A stretch of 64,000 nucleotides of DNA from Methylomarinum sp. Ch1-1 (GCF_030717995.2 NZ_CP157743.1:1054001-1118000); one strand, 5' to 3'; numbered from the stretch's first letter, positions 38,196-47,438 are shown. Notes: generated by a model not told the origin, from the sequence alone. Translations and numbers: made by a program.

Positions 38196-38326
38196 CCGCT
38201 ATGCTTGAAGCGATTGCGCGAGGTTAAACTGAATACGTCATTGAGCAGTGCCGTGGCGGTAAAGGTAGGCTTTCGATTACTGCGTTGCGTGTACCTATTT
38301 TCAACAAGAATGCATGGAAATTAGTC

Positions 38327-39049
38327 ATGTCCAACTACACCGTCAAACTGAAGTTCAACCGCGAAATTGCTGAAGGAACCATGGCGTTTCATTTTGAAAA
38401 GCCTGCCGGTTTAAGCTTCAAAGCAGGTCAATTCGGCAATCTGACGCTGATAAACCCCACTGAAACCGATGCCGAAGGCAACACACGAGCATTTTCATTT
38501 GCCAGCGCCCCTTACGAAGACGAGCTTATTTTTGCGACCCGCATGCGCGACACGGCGTTCAAGCGGGTATTAAAAACCATGCAGCCCGGCGCCGAGGTGA
38601 TGCTGGATGGGCCTTATGGTTCGTTTACCTTACATAATAAAGCCAGTGCCCCGGCTGTTTTTCTGACCGGCGGTATAGGCGTCACACCGGTCAGAAGCAT
38701 TGTGCTGCAAGCCATTCATGATGGGGTACCGCACCGAATCCTGGTTTTTTATGCTAATCGAAGACCGGAAGATGCGGCCTTTCTGGACGATTTGTCCGTG
38801 GTACACGCTGCCAACCCAAACTATACCTTTATCGGCACCATGGCCGAGATGGAAAAATCCAGTCGCGAGTGGGATGGTGAAACAGGCTTTATCAATAAAG
38901 CCATGCTGCTGAAGTTCATCGACGATCTGGCCCTACCCATTTTTTACCTAGACGGCCCTGCGCCGATGGTAAAGGCGATGCGTGACATGTTGAGCGAAGC
39001 GGGTGTCGATGAAGACAACATCCGCACGGAAGAGTTTTCAGGTTACTGA
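38327..39049 (+). CDS. FAD/NAD(P)-dependent ferredoxin-reductase-like flavoprotein
   Basis: 240 aa from the ATG at 38327; the TTG at 38285 is less likely. FAD-binding 'RAFSFASAP' (RxYS-like), then 'GPYGSFTL' and the NAD(P) motif 'LTGGIGVTPVRSIV', ending 'RTEEFSGY', as in ferredoxin reductases. No iron-sulfur domain is attached. It could feed electrons to the P450, or to a rubredoxin encoded downstream. It lies between the P450 and norZ on the same strand. Confidence 0.88.
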   Translation: MSNYTVKLKFNREIAEGTMAFHFEKPAGLSFKAGQFGNLTLINPTETDAEGNTRAFSFASAPYEDELIFATRMRDTAFKRVLKTMQPGAEVMLDGPYGSFTLHNKASAPAVFLTGGIGVTPVRSIVLQAIHDGVPHRILVFYANRRPEDAAFLDDLSVVHAANPNYTFIGTMAEMEKSSREWDGETGFINKAMLLKFIDDLALPIFYLDGPAPMVKAMRDMLSEAGVDEDNIRTEEFSGY

Positions 39050-39065
39050 TGAAGGTTGAAACACC

Positions 39066-41363
39066 ATGAATGTTGCCGCACATCCCCTAACTGCAGTGGA
39101 TTCCGCGCTTTCTCCCTGGTGGCTACGCACGGTGTTGATCGTGATGGCGCTGGGCTTTGTGGGACTAATCGCCATCACATCGTTGGCCTATCGCAATGCC
39201 CCGCCGATCCCCAAACAGGTACTTGATGCACAAGGGCTACTGTTGTTTAGCGGTGACGAAATAAGTGAGGGCCAGGCAATCTTCCTCAAATACGGATTGA
39301 TGAACAACGGCAGTATCTGGGGCCATGGTGCTTACCTGGGACCGGATTATTCGGCCGAGGCACTGCACCGTATCGGCGAAGATACCGCCACGACCATTGC
39401 GCAGCAGCAATACCAACAGCCACTTTCCGCACTGACGCCCGGCCAATTGGCGGCTGTGTATGCGCAAACAGCAGTCGAGCTAAAAGCCAATCATTATGAT
39501 GCCACCAGCGCAACGCTGCGTTTGACTCAAGCGGAGACAGCCGCCTACCATAAGCAGATTGCTTACTGGACGGAATATTTTCTGAACCCCGAACGTAACG
39601 GCGGGCTCCAGCGCGGCCTGATCAGCGATCCCACTGAATTACAGCGGTTTTCCGCCTTCGTTACCTGGACGGCCTGGGCCTCGGTGACCAACCGCCCCGA
39701 CAAGAACTACTCCTACACCAACAATTTTCCGTATGACCCTAGCGTCGGTAATACAGCCGTTCCCGGCGCACTGTTGTGGAGTGCATTGAGTCTTATCGTA
39801 TTGCTGGCCGGCATTGGCATCGTACTGTTGATGTTCGGCAAATTCGATTATCTGGGTTGGATTAGCACCGGACAGCATGTACACCCCCATCTGCTACCGG
39901 GTCAAGCCAGCACCGGCCAGCTGGCACTGGTGAAATTTTTTGTGGTGGTCGCTTTGCTCTTTCTTGCCCAGACTTTGGTGGGCGGTGCAACGGCGCACTA
40001 TCGCGTCGATCCCGGCAGTTTTTACGGCCTTGAACTGGAGGCCATATTTCCCAGCAATCTGATGCGTACCTGGCATCTGCAATTAGCCGTTTTCTGGATC
40101 GCTACCGCCTTTGTCGCCGCGGCCTTGTTTCTCGGCCGATCGCTACGCAACGATGAACCACGCTGGTTTGCCGGCTGGGTTCATCTGCTATTCGGTGCTT
40201 TCGTCGTGGTCATAGGCGGCAGTCTGTTAGGCGAGTGGGCGGGTATTTCACAAATGCTGGGTCAATGGTGGTTCTGGCTTGGCAACCAGGGTTGGGAATA
40301 CCTGGAACTCGGCCGTCTGTGGCAGTACCTGCTTATCGTCGGTCTGCTGGTTTGGTTTACGCTTTTATTAAAACTAGTGCAGCCGGAATCCTTGTGTGAG
40401 CCAGTCGCAAAACCTTTGATAAGGCTGTTTCTGCTGGCTTCCCTGGCAATTCCGCTGTTCTACATACCGGCACTATTTTATGGCGCCAAGACTAACTTCA
40501 CCGTGGTCGATACCTGGCGTTTTTGGATCATTCATCTATGGGTCGAAGGTTTCTTTGAATTCTTCGCCACCACATTGGTGGCATTGATATTTTATCAACT
40601 GGGACTTACCCGGCTTAATGTTGCGCTGCGAGTGATTTACCTCGATGCCATTTTATATTTCGCTGGCGGCCTGATCGGCACCGGCCATCACTGGTATTTT
40701 TCTGGCCAGAGCAGCATCAACATGGCAATGTCGGCCATGGTCTCGGTACTGGAAGTGGTGCCGCTGACACTGCTAACCCTGGACGCCTGGGATTTTGTCC
40801 GCACTACACGTGCTGACTGCGATGTTTGCGGCAAATCAGTCGCCATACCGCATAAATGGACATTCTACTTTTTGATGGCTGTCGGCTTCTGGAACTTCGT
40901 CGGCGCAGGCATTTTCGGCTTTCTAATCAACCTGCCTATCGTCAGCTACTATGAGGTGGGCACCCAACTGACGCCCAACCATGGTCATGCCGCGATGATG
41001 GGCGTATTTGGCATGTTGGCATTGGCGCTGATGGTCTTCGTGTTGCGCCAGACCAGCAGTGATACGCGCTGGGTCGGCATTGAGAAATACGTTAAGCTCG
41101 GATTTTGGGGCAGCAATGTCGGTCTGGCTCTGATGTTAATCTTGAGCTTGTTCCCCGGCGGCGTGCTACAGGTCTGGGATGTTGTTCAGCATGGTTATTG
41201 GCACGCGCGCAGCCTTGACTACATTGGCAGCGAGCGGTCGCGCCTGATTGAATGGCTACGACTGCCCGGTGACTTGGTGTTTATTCTATTGGGTGCCGTA
41301 CCGTTGCTTACAGCGTCCATCAAAGGATGGTTGGGGGTGCATCGACAGCTTGAGCAGGTTTGA
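39066..41363 (+). CDS. norZ: Quinol-dependent nitric oxide reductase (qNor)
   Basis: 765 aa: an N-terminal helix and periplasmic domain fused to the 12-helix NorB core, as in qNor. Metal-ligand motifs are 'MRTWHLQLAVFW', 'HLWVEGFFEFFATT' (FeB His and the catalytic Glu), 'GTGHHWYFSG' (two FeB His) and 'PNHGHAAMMGVFGM' (heme His pair). It reduces 2 NO to N2O at the cytoplasmic membrane with electrons from quinol. With no nirS/K or nosZ nearby, detoxification is more likely than full denitrification. Confidence 0.95.
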   Translation: MNVAAHPLTAVDSALSPWWLRTVLIVMALGFVGLIAITSLAYRNAPPIPKQVLDAQGLLLFSGDEISEGQAIFLKYGLMNNGSIWGHGAYLGPDYSAEALHRIGEDTATTIAQQQYQQPLSALTPGQLAAVYAQTAVELKANHYDATSATLRLTQAETAAYHKQIAYWTEYFLNPERNGGLQRGLISDPTELQRFSAFVTWTAWASVTNRPDKNYSYTNNFPYDPSVGNTAVPGALLWSALSLIVLLAGIGIVLLMFGKFDYLGWISTGQHVHPHLLPGQASTGQLALVKFFVVVALLFLAQTLVGGATAHYRVDPGSFYGLELEAIFPSNLMRTWHLQLAVFWIATAFVAAALFLGRSLRNDEPRWFAGWVHLLFGAFVVVIGGSLLGEWAGISQMLGQWWFWLGNQGWEYLELGRLWQYLLIVGLLVWFTLLLKLVQPESLCEPVAKPLIRLFLLASLAIPLFYIPALFYGAKTNFTVVDTWRFWIIHLWVEGFFEFFATTLVALIFYQLGLTRLNVALRVIYLDAILYFAGGLIGTGHHWYFSGQSSINMAMSAMVSVLEVVPLTLLTLDAWDFVRTTRADCDVCGKSVAIPHKWTFYFLMAVGFWNFVGAGIFGFLINLPIVSYYEVGTQLTPNHGHAAMMGVFGMLALALMVFVLRQTSSDTRWVGIEKYVKLGFWGSNVGLALMLILSLFPGGVLQVWDVVQHGYWHARSLDYIGSERSRLIEWLRLPGDLVFILLGAVPLLTASIKGWLGVHRQLEQV

Positions 41364-41458
41364 AATTGGTAATGATTAGTTTGAGAAAGTAGCGACTTTT
41401 TTTCGTCGCCGGATTGTTACCTTGTGTTTGATAAATTTAAACGTATGAGGAAAGATTT

Positions 41459-41788
41459 ATGGCTACACATCACGCATCATCCAATGAAGTTGTTGACTTG
41501 GCAACTTGGGCACAAGACGTCCCGAATGAAAAATCAAAAGTCATTATGAAAACAGACGACATGGAACTTGTCCGCCTGGCTCTTCCGGCGGGTAAAGAAT
41601 TTGCAGATCACAAAGTTTCAGGACCTATCGTGGTTCATTGCATAAGCGGAAAAATTGAGTTTGTAGCCATGCAGACAACACAAGCATTAACATCCGGCCA
41701 GCTAGTTTATTTAATGCCGGACGAACCGCACGCCGTGAAAGCCGTGCTGGATTCAGTGGTGCTACTCACAATCATCTTTAAAGCCTAA
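41459..41788 (+). CDS. Cupin-domain protein
   Basis: 109 aa. Single cupin barrel: 'LVRLALPAGKEFADHKVSGP', 'HCISGKIEFVA', 'SGQLVYLMPDEPHAVKAV'. Metal-ligand His in 'EPHAVKA' is present, while motif 1 has only one clear His. Its function is unknown; small cupins of this kind often sit beside NO reductase genes. GAGGAAAG ribosome site. Confidence 0.82.
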   Translation: MATHHASSNEVVDLATWAQDVPNEKSKVIMKTDDMELVRLALPAGKEFADHKVSGPIVVHCISGKIEFVAMQTTQALTSGQLVYLMPDEPHAVKAVLDSVVLLTIIFKA

Positions 41789-41838
41789 ACCGTTAGCGCC
41801 ATGCCGGATAAATTATTCAAGTAACGCTGCTCTATACC

Positions 41839-42213
41839 ATGATGCAACAGCCAAAACAACATTATCGGTTCAGGATTAAAAGGGTATACGAACTGCCGGA
41901 CAAGCATGACGGCCGACGCATCCTCGTGGACAGGCTCTGGCCGCGCGGTTTGACAAAGGAAAAAGCAAGCATTGATCTGTGGCTCAAAGATATCGCTCCC
42001 AGTACGGAGCTGCGGAAATGGTTTGACCACGACCCGGGCAGGTGGGAAGCATTCAAGGAACGGTATCTAGATGAACTCAAGGGTAATCACGAGCAAATCC
42101 AGCGCTTAAAGCAGGAACTGGACAAGGGTATCGTGACGCTCGTCTATGCAGCAAAGGACGAAGAGCATAACCAGGCAATTGTGATCCAGGAAAACGATTG
42201 GCTTTTCCTTTAA
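41839..42213 (+). CDS. DUF488 family protein
   Basis: 124 aa. '[20 protein letters not shown]', '[20 protein letters not shown]' and '[13 protein letters not shown]' are the DUF488 signature. The function is unknown; these proteins are common next to heme or nitrogen-oxide stress genes. No membrane segment. Confidence 0.92.
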   Translation: MMQQPKQHYRFRIKRVYELPDKHDGRRILVDRLWPRGLTKEKASIDLWLKDIAPSTELRKWFDHDPGRWEAFKERYLDELKGNHEQIQRLKQELDKGIVTLVYAAKDEEHNQAIVIQENDWLFL

Positions 42214-42229
42214 TTGGAGAGGACGATTA

Positions 42230-42856
42230 ATGTACCACTACAGTTTGTTCGCCTGTCATGAGGAACGTCACTCCATGAGTTCATTTGAATCTTTGCTAAC
42301 CGAAGTGCAAGACTGCCGTATTTGCGCAGCACATCTGCCGCATGGACCCCGGCCCATTCTACAGATGCACCCGCAAGCTCGTATATTGATTGCCAGCCAA
42401 GCACCAGGAACAAAAGTTCATGAATCCGGAATACCTTTCGATGATGCCAGCGGTGATCGTTTGCGTGAGTGGATGGGGGTGACGCGCGAAGTCTTTTACG
42501 ACTCGAAACAGATCGCAATTCTGCCAATGGGTCTTTGTTTTCCCGGCACGGGTAAATACGGTGACCTTCCGCCACGGCCCGAATGCGCGGAGACATGGCG
42601 CGATCAACTTCTCGGTCACCTGCACCATCTTGAAGTGACGTTGATTGTTGGACAGTATGCACAGGCGTATCACATCAACGAAGTACGAGCCTCACTTACC
42701 GAGACGGTTCGTGGCTGGCAATCCCATTGGCCCAAGATAGTCCCCCTTCCGCATCCAAGTCCGCGAAATAATATTTGGCTTAGCCAAAATCCGTGGTTCG
42801 AGAAGGAGTTGCTCCCTATGCTTAAGCAGCGAATAACCGAGGCGCTCGAAAGATAA
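42230..42856 (+). CDS. Uracil-DNA glycosylase family protein
   Basis: 208 aa; the ATG at 42275 is an alternative that gives the more typical N-terminus 'MSSFESLLTEVQDCRICAAH'. Motif 1 'ILIASQAPGTKVHESGIPF' and the late 'LPHPSPRNNIWLSQNPWF' (HPS loop) place it in the UDG superfamily. Only two of the cysteines expected for an iron-sulfur family 4/5 UDG are seen. NO deaminates DNA bases, so a base-repair enzyme beside qNor makes sense, as inference. Confidence 0.82.
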   Translation: MYHYSLFACHEERHSMSSFESLLTEVQDCRICAAHLPHGPRPILQMHPQARILIASQAPGTKVHESGIPFDDASGDRLREWMGVTREVFYDSKQIAILPMGLCFPGTGKYGDLPPRPECAETWRDQLLGHLHHLEVTLIVGQYAQAYHINEVRASLTETVRGWQSHWPKIVPLPHPSPRNNIWLSQNPWFEKELLPMLKQRITEALER

Positions 42857-42928
42857 AAGCAATGCACCCCTTTTTTTGTTTTCGGTATCGAAATCATTGC
42901 ATTAACTCTAGCTCACAGGAGAAACAGC

Positions 42929-43100
42929 ATGTCTGATATTTAAAAAATATCAATGCAGGGAATGCGAACATATCTACGATGAAGCAAAAGGTGATCCTGA
43001 TAGTGGCCTTGCTCCCGGAACCCGTTGGGCCGACATACCGGATGACTGGTCTTGTCCGATCTGTGGAGCACCTAAAGATTTTTTTAAACTGATGGAATAA
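42929..43100 (+). pseudogene. Rubredoxin, frameshifted at the start
   Basis: After an AGGAGA ribosome site an ATG at 42929 begins 'MSDI' and meets TAA at once. In the +1 frame from 42939 the sequence reads '[19 protein letters not shown]' and then '[17 protein letters not shown]' with all four iron-binding Cys (two CxxC). A two-base loss in the T run, or one extra base, explains the shift. The rest is perfect rubredoxin, so this is a recent mutation, a sequencing error or a translational frameshift. Confidence 0.82.
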
Positions 43101-43181
43101 GCCATCACGTCAGCCGTGACAATAGGTCTCGAAAACATCGGGCTTCTGCCTCTTTGGTACAACATATTGGAAAGGTAAATT

Positions 43182-43529
43182 ATGCAAGCAGAAAACACAC
43201 CCAAACCCAAAGGACTCGACGGCGCCGAAATCGCCAGGGCCAGCGAGTTGGTGGACTACCAGGATGGCTCCATTGTTAGCCGCGAAATTGTCAAAAAGCC
43301 AACGGGTAACGTGACAATCTTCGCGTTCGATGAAGGACAAGGCCTGAGCGAACATACGGCGCCCTTCGATGCCCTTGTGCATGTGTTCGAAGGTGAAGCG
43401 GAAGTCAGTATTGCAGGCAAACCAAATCACTTGCAAGGAGGCGATATGATTCTCATACCCGCGCAGCAACCGCACAGTCTTAAGGCGCTGAAGCAATTCA
43501 AGATGATTCTTACGATGATTCGATCCTGA
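43182..43529 (+). CDS. Cupin-domain protein
   Basis: 115 aa. 'VTIFAFDEGQGLSEHTAPFD' then 'VFEGEAEVSIAGKPNHLQGG' and 'PAQQPHSLKALKQFKM' give a complete single-cupin fold with metal-binding His/Glu. The pattern resembles the small cupins annotated near NorR-type or redox-stress genes. AAAGGTAA ribosome site. It is the last gene of the NO-linked block. Confidence 0.88.
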   Translation: MQAENTPKPKGLDGAEIARASELVDYQDGSIVSREIVKKPTGNVTIFAFDEGQGLSEHTAPFDALVHVFEGEAEVSIAGKPNHLQGGDMILIPAQQPHSLKALKQFKMILTMIRS

Positions 43530-43730
43530 ATCTGGATTATCAGAAGTCTCGACACGATGTAATTCAGTTCAGCTAAGCAACCGGGATCACCACGCGAAGA
43601 AACGATGTTAAAAGGCGATCCATAAAGGTGTTTTCTCATTGAGAGTATTTGGCTTTAAAATCGGAGGGGTGCGATTCAAACTGATGTGGAGTAAATTAGA
43701 TCCGAAACCCCATTTATGAGAGAGGCGACC

Positions 43731-44219
43731 ATGACGACACGTACCTTGAGCGACCAAGAGATACTGGAAAAGCTGAACAGCCATCCGGCGCTCAGAGAGC
43801 GGATTAGCCACTTGTTGCTGGCCGTTGAAGACGAGACGGGGGATTTAAAGGAAGCCGACGCCGCCGAGATGCGCATCATCGACGAGATGAGGCAACTGGG
43901 CCATGAATCGCTGACAGTCTGGGCGCAGCGGCAAGTGATCAAAACGACATAGGAACTCAGCCAAGCGAATTCGGTATGGCGTGAGGGTAAAAAACTCTGC
44001 TGGCACACGACCTTCGGCGTCGTAAGCCTGGAAGAGCCACAATTGCGCGCAGGCAACCAACGGATACGGCCGTTCGTCCGAAGCGCCAACATCCGCCATC
44101 GAGGCACATCGCGGCCCTTGCAGCGGGTGGTCACGGATTTTGCAGCGGATGTATCTTTTGCCCAGGCGATGGATAAATTAGGGGTAGAACAAGCAGTCGT
44201 GTCACCAGCCGCCATTTGA
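43731..44219 (+). pseudogene. ISKra4-family transposase, N-terminal fragment with nonsense codon
   Basis: 'MTTRTLSDQEILEKLNSHPA' then 'AAEMRIIDEMRQLGHESL' and, past an in-frame TAG at 43950-43952, 'WREGKKLCWHTTFGVVSLEE' and 'RPLQRVVTDFAADVSFAQAM', all ISKra4 landmarks. The frame loses similarity after 'AMDKL', and the catalytic core is absent. Dead element fragment marking the right boundary of the NO-linked block. Confidence 0.8.
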
Positions 44220-44811
44220 ATCTGTCGAAAACATCCGGCGGCAGGGCTGAACTGCTTTATATGAACCGGAAATGCGATGCCCCATCGGCTTTTGCTGACA
44301 CTTAGCTCCTCTGAAAGCCCACGTACCGGATGACCGTTTGTTTGTAGCACGAATCACAGTAACTGTCTATCGCAGTGGATTCTTAAATGGCCGGTTACGT
44401 TGGAAATCTTGTGTTAAGGTTGCGCCCCGCCAGGGCCGTCAGCCTGGAACAAATGGTTGGAGGTTCTACTCATAGAAATACGTAAACATTGCAGCCTCTA
44501 CGTCGGCCTCAAGCCAATATCTATCTGGACTGCGTATTCCGACAAAACCGCCACTGATTCCAACTTCAAAAGCACCGGACATTCCTATACCAAAACAGCT
44601 GCTTAGAAACCGTGAGCTCCTATGGTGCGCATTGGTTTTGTAAAGACTTGGAGAAAGAAATTTAGAGTGTGCAACAACAGACTAACGGTAAAAGCGAGTC
44701 CGCGACAATGTGACTCACCTTGAGAGTTAGATATCAAGCTATACTAATTCGGGGCAGGGTATTGCCCACACTGCAGTATATTTTTGAACTATTTTTTAGG
44801 AGTGTAATTGT
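44220..44811. other. Gene-free stretch between element fragments
   Basis: 592 bp with no open frame of family character on either strand and no repeat I can match elsewhere in the window. The last 60 bp before 44812 are A+T-rich and contain a TTAGGAG ribosome site for the small secreted protein. Confidence 0.5.
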
Positions 44812-45006
44812 ATGATTACAAAATCAATCTTCGTGAAGATTCTTTTCAGCATAAGCTTGATGGCACTAATGCAGTCTGCGATTGCGCAGACTGGGTCTGT
44901 AGCAGCCACGGTTCAGCTTATACCGGCATCAGAAACTATGTCGGCTCCAATGGGGTTGCCATCTGACCCTAATACTGCTTACTTAATAAAAACTCCTATA
45001 AATTAA
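44812..45006 (+). CDS. Small secreted protein, possibly truncated
   Basis: 64 aa with a clear Sec signal peptide: basic start 'MITKSIFVKILFSISLMALM' and cleavage expected after 'SAIAQ'. The mature part is about 38 residues with no family pattern. Its 3' end overlaps the outer end of an IS4-type transposase fragment, so the original protein may have been longer. TTAGGAGTG ribosome site 7 nt upstream. Confidence 0.5.
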   Translation: MITKSIFVKILFSISLMALMQSAIAQTGSVAATVQLIPASETMSAPMGLPSDPNTAYLIKTPIN

Positions 45007-45217
45007 TAGCTTCACAAGCCTCTCTTCTAGGCACAGTAAGTAAAGGATAAGCTTTAGGCCGTCGTTTTATCGCCCGCGGCTGTGTCTTCCTTTGCTGTTG
45101 TCCGATAGATATTGAAGCAATGGCATTTAGCAATCCATCAATAGCATAGTTTAAAACCTTACCTGAAAGTAACAGCAAATTAAGTATTCCTTCATTAAAA
45201 AGCTGCACGGTGGTCAT
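44996..45217 (-). pseudogene. IS4-type transposase, C-terminal fragment
   Basis: The minus-strand peptide ends 'RKTQPRAIKRRPKAYPLLTV' and 'PRREACEAINL', the typical C-terminus of IS4-like transposases ('.pRa.KRRPKpyplLtkPR.EA'). Catalytic regions are missing. It is unrelated in sequence to the intact transposase at 48190. Confidence 0.65.
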
Positions 45218-45257
45218 ATAACTGAGTTGTCGAGGATCTTTATTTTTTACCTTAAAG

Positions 45258-45664
45258 AAAAGGGGACAGATTTATTTTTGGCACCTCAATGATAAGGGAA
45301 TATTCCTTTCTGAAACTCACTCCCGGATAATCGATGATCCGGCGACTTACCCGTAGTCAAGTTTTCAGCGCCATTGCAGGATGAAACAGCGAATTTGATT
45401 GGTTAGACATCGAGCCTTGTTACAAAGCGTTGGGAAACATTGAAACTGAGCGAGCTTCACTTTATACACTGAGTTTGTTTATGGCGCGATACCGGAAGGG
45501 TGAATGGGTACGCATCCATGAGGCGGTTCAACGAAAGTTGCTTACCGGCACCAGTCGTTTTACCGACCAGATAGAAAAAATTATTGGAATGGGGGCGAGA
45601 GCAGGGGGAAGGGAAGGCCGCAAAAAGAAACTGAAGACATGAAAAATAAATCTGTCCCCTTTTT
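45258..45664 (+). mobile_element. RAYT-derived non-autonomous element, copy 1 (407 bp)
   Basis: Bounded by AAAGGGGACAGATTTATTTT and the inverted AAAATAAATCTGTCCCCTTT. Inside, 45390-45642 still encodes the C-terminal tail of a REP-associated tyrosine transposase: 'KALGNIETERASLYTLSLF', 'RIHEAVQRKLLTGTSRF' and 'IEKIIGM'. The catalytic HUH domain is deleted. A second, near-identical copy is at 50152-50534. Confidence 0.8.
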
Positions 45665-45678
45665 ACTATGGCTAATCA

Positions 45679-46083
45679 ATGGTTAGGTTTTATATGTGGA
45701 GCGGAATATACAAACGGTGGAACCCAATACCTTCCCTGGAAGGTGAGCGCCTATATCTCGAAGCTGTCCACGACGATTGGGAAGGCATAAGAGTATGGCT
45801 GCGACCTGAAGATAGAACAAAGCCTATGGCTATATTTAAGTTCAAAACCGTAGAAGCGTACTATGCGTCGAATGAAAGTAACCGGATATGCCAAATATCG
45901 CCAAAGCAGACGTTGGATTTTCCGCATGCGTTTTGGCTAGTGGATAATTCTGAGTTTCTTGCTATCGTCAGCAAGCAATCTTGTGGAACAATGCGGGAAG
46001 GGCTTTCTCATTTCTCCTTCTTGTCTTGTGAAGATTGCATTGATGTATTGGCTTGGGAACCGGAGGTTGTATTTGAAACCTAA
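45679..46083 (+). CDS. Hypothetical integron cassette protein
   Basis: 134 aa from ATG 45679; the ATG at 45694 is an alternative. Trp- and acid-rich soluble protein ('IYKRWNPIPSLEGERLYLEA', 'WLRPEDRTKPMAIFKFKTVE'), with no family I recognise. It resembles immunity-type cassette proteins in composition only. Its stop codon falls in the left arm of an attC site, confirming cassette status. The start of the cassette has been replaced by the RAYT-derived element. Confidence 0.7.
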   Translation: MVRFYMWSGIYKRWNPIPSLEGERLYLEAVHDDWEGIRVWLRPEDRTKPMAIFKFKTVEAYYASNESNRICQISPKQTLDFPHAFWLVDNSEFLAIVSKQSCGTMREGLSHFSFLSCEDCIDVLAWEPEVVFET

Positions 46084-46164
46084 CCAGCGGGTCAACTTGA
46101 CCGGCCAAAGCTGCGCTCCTATCGTCGCGATGCTTTCGCCGTCAAGTTACTTTTATCGTTAGCT
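46078..46164 (+). other. attC recombination site 5
   Basis: ACCTAACCAGCGGGTCAACT then TGACCGGCCAAAGC on the left; GCTTTCGCCGTCAAGTTAC then TTTTATCGTTAGC on the right. L boxes TCAACTTGAC/GTCAAGTTA pair. Recombination point G46158|TTAGC. Confidence 0.8.
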
Positions 46165-46186
46165 GATCAAACACAGGAGACTAGCA

Positions 46187-46819
46187 ATGGCTAAAAGAAA
46201 CTATTTGAATCGTATCATAGTGACATTTTTTGGGATCGTAATTTTATTCACAGTATTGAGTGAAAACGCCTTTGCACATTGCGACACGCTTGATGGCCCA
46301 GTGGTACAAACAGCAAGGATAGCGCTTGAAAAAGGCGATGTAACACCACTGTTTAAATGGGTGCAGGCCGATGATGAAAAAGAGATTCGAACCGCTTTCC
46401 AAAAGACCATCGCAGTTCGTGCCAAGGGCGCCGAGGCCAAAGAATTAGCTGATATGTACTTCTTCGAAACTCTGGTTCGCATTCATCGTGCTGGTGAAGG
46501 AGCGCCATATACCGGTTTGAAACCGGGTGAAGCTGTGGATCCAGCCGTCGCCTTAGCCGACAGTGCTTTGGAAACAGGGTCGGTTGACAAGCTCGTCGAT
46601 GTCTTAACAGAAGCCATGGCCAATGGCATTCGCGAGCGTTTTCAGCACACTAAGGAAACTCAGAAGCACGCCGATGACTCCGTGGCGGCCGGTCGTGAAT
46701 TTGTCAAAGCCTATGTCATCTTCACGCATTATGCGGAAGGCTTGCACGCTACGATAAAAGCAAATGCCGACCACCATTTTGGGGAAGCTAACAGCCAAAG
46801 TGGGCATGATCACAAGTAA
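46187..46819 (+). CDS. DUF6448 family secreted protein (cassette gene)
   Basis: 210 aa. Signal peptide about residues 1-30 ('IIVTFFGIVILFTVLSENAFA'-type core ending before His-Cys). The mature protein begins 'HCDTLDGPVVQTARIALEKG' and contains 'ELADMYFFETLVRIHRAGEG' and 'APYTGLKPGE', hallmarks of DUF6448. It has a His-rich tail ('ADHHFGEANSQSGHDHK'), possibly metal-binding. Function unknown, periplasmic. It fills one cassette between attC sites at 46158 and 46885. Confidence 0.85.
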   Translation: MAKRNYLNRIIVTFFGIVILFTVLSENAFAHCDTLDGPVVQTARIALEKGDVTPLFKWVQADDEKEIRTAFQKTIAVRAKGAEAKELADMYFFETLVRIHRAGEGAPYTGLKPGEAVDPAVALADSALETGSVDKLVDVLTEAMANGIRERFQHTKETQKHADDSVAAGREFVKAYVIFTHYAEGLHATIKANADHHFGEANSQSGHDHK

Positions 46820-46820
46820 T

Positions 46821-46891
46821 CATCTAACCAGGCGCTCCACCCGACCAAAAACCGCGATGCGGTTTTCGTCGGGTGAGCTTGGTCGTTAACA
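46821..46891 (+). other. attC recombination site 6
   Basis: ATCTAACCAGGCGCTCCACC then CGACCAAAAACCGC on the left; GCGGTTTTCGTCGGGTGAGC then TTGGTCGTTAAC on the right. CACCCGAC/GTCGGGTG and AAAACCGC/GCGGTTTT pair exactly around a 4-nt loop. Recombination point G46885|TTAAC. Confidence 0.88.
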
Positions 46892-46942
46892 GTATCTGGC
46901 TCGGAGCCTTGACAATAATTATAACGTAACTACAATGTAATT

Positions 46943-47236
46943 ATGAGCCATTATTCCTTTGACTGGGATCCTCGCAAGGATGCCGCTAATCGCAAGAAGC
47001 ATGACGTCTCGTTCCAGGAGGCCAAAACTGCCTTTACGGATGAGTTCGCACGTCTTATAGCTGACCCAGACCATTCTGAAGAGGAGGACCGGTTCATTCT
47101 CCTCGGCACAAGCATTCATTCTCGCTTACTGGTGGTGTGCCACTGCGTTAGGGACGGTGAAATCATTCGAATTATCTCCGCCCGCAAGGCAAATAGGCGA
47201 GAACGAAATACTTATGAAGGGTACAGACATGCGTGA
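46943..47236 (+). CDS. brnT: BrnT-family toxin (type II toxin-antitoxin)
   Basis: 97 aa. 'FDWDPRKDAANRKKHDVSFQ' at the start and 'IIRIISARKANRRERNTYE' at the end are the BrnT signature (RelE-like ribonuclease fold that blocks translation). The conserved basic/His residues of the active site are retained. The antitoxin gene overlaps its 3' end. The pair makes up one integron cassette, where toxin-antitoxin units are thought to stabilise arrays. Confidence 0.92.
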   Translation: MSHYSFDWDPRKDAANRKKHDVSFQEAKTAFTDEFARLIADPDHSEEEDRFILLGTSIHSRLLVVCHCVRDGEIIRIISARKANRRERNTYEGYRHA

Positions 47237-47438
47237 TCATTACGATTTTTCCGATTCCGTTAAGAATCCATACGCTAAGAAGCTCAAGAAGCAGGTTACG
47301 ATCCGGCTGGATGAAGATACCGTTGCGTACTTCAAAAATCTTGCTGAGAAAAAGGACCTTCCGTATCAAAGCCTTATCAACCTATACCTGCGTGATTGCG
47401 CTCAGTCACACAAGGATCTGAAAATTGAGTGGCAGTGA
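47229..47438 (+). CDS. brnA: BrnA-family antitoxin
   Basis: 69 aa from ATG 47229, chosen for its GAAGGG ribosome site; ATG 47214 is the alternative. 'MRDHYDFSDSVKNPYAKKLK' then the ribbon-helix-helix core 'KQVTIRLDEDTVAYFKNLA' and 'SLINLYLRDCA'. It binds and neutralises BrnT and represses the pair. Overlaps brnT by 8 nt. Confidence 0.9.
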   Translation: MRDHYDFSDSVKNPYAKKLKKQVTIRLDEDTVAYFKNLAEKKDLPYQSLINLYLRDCAQSHKDLKIEWQ

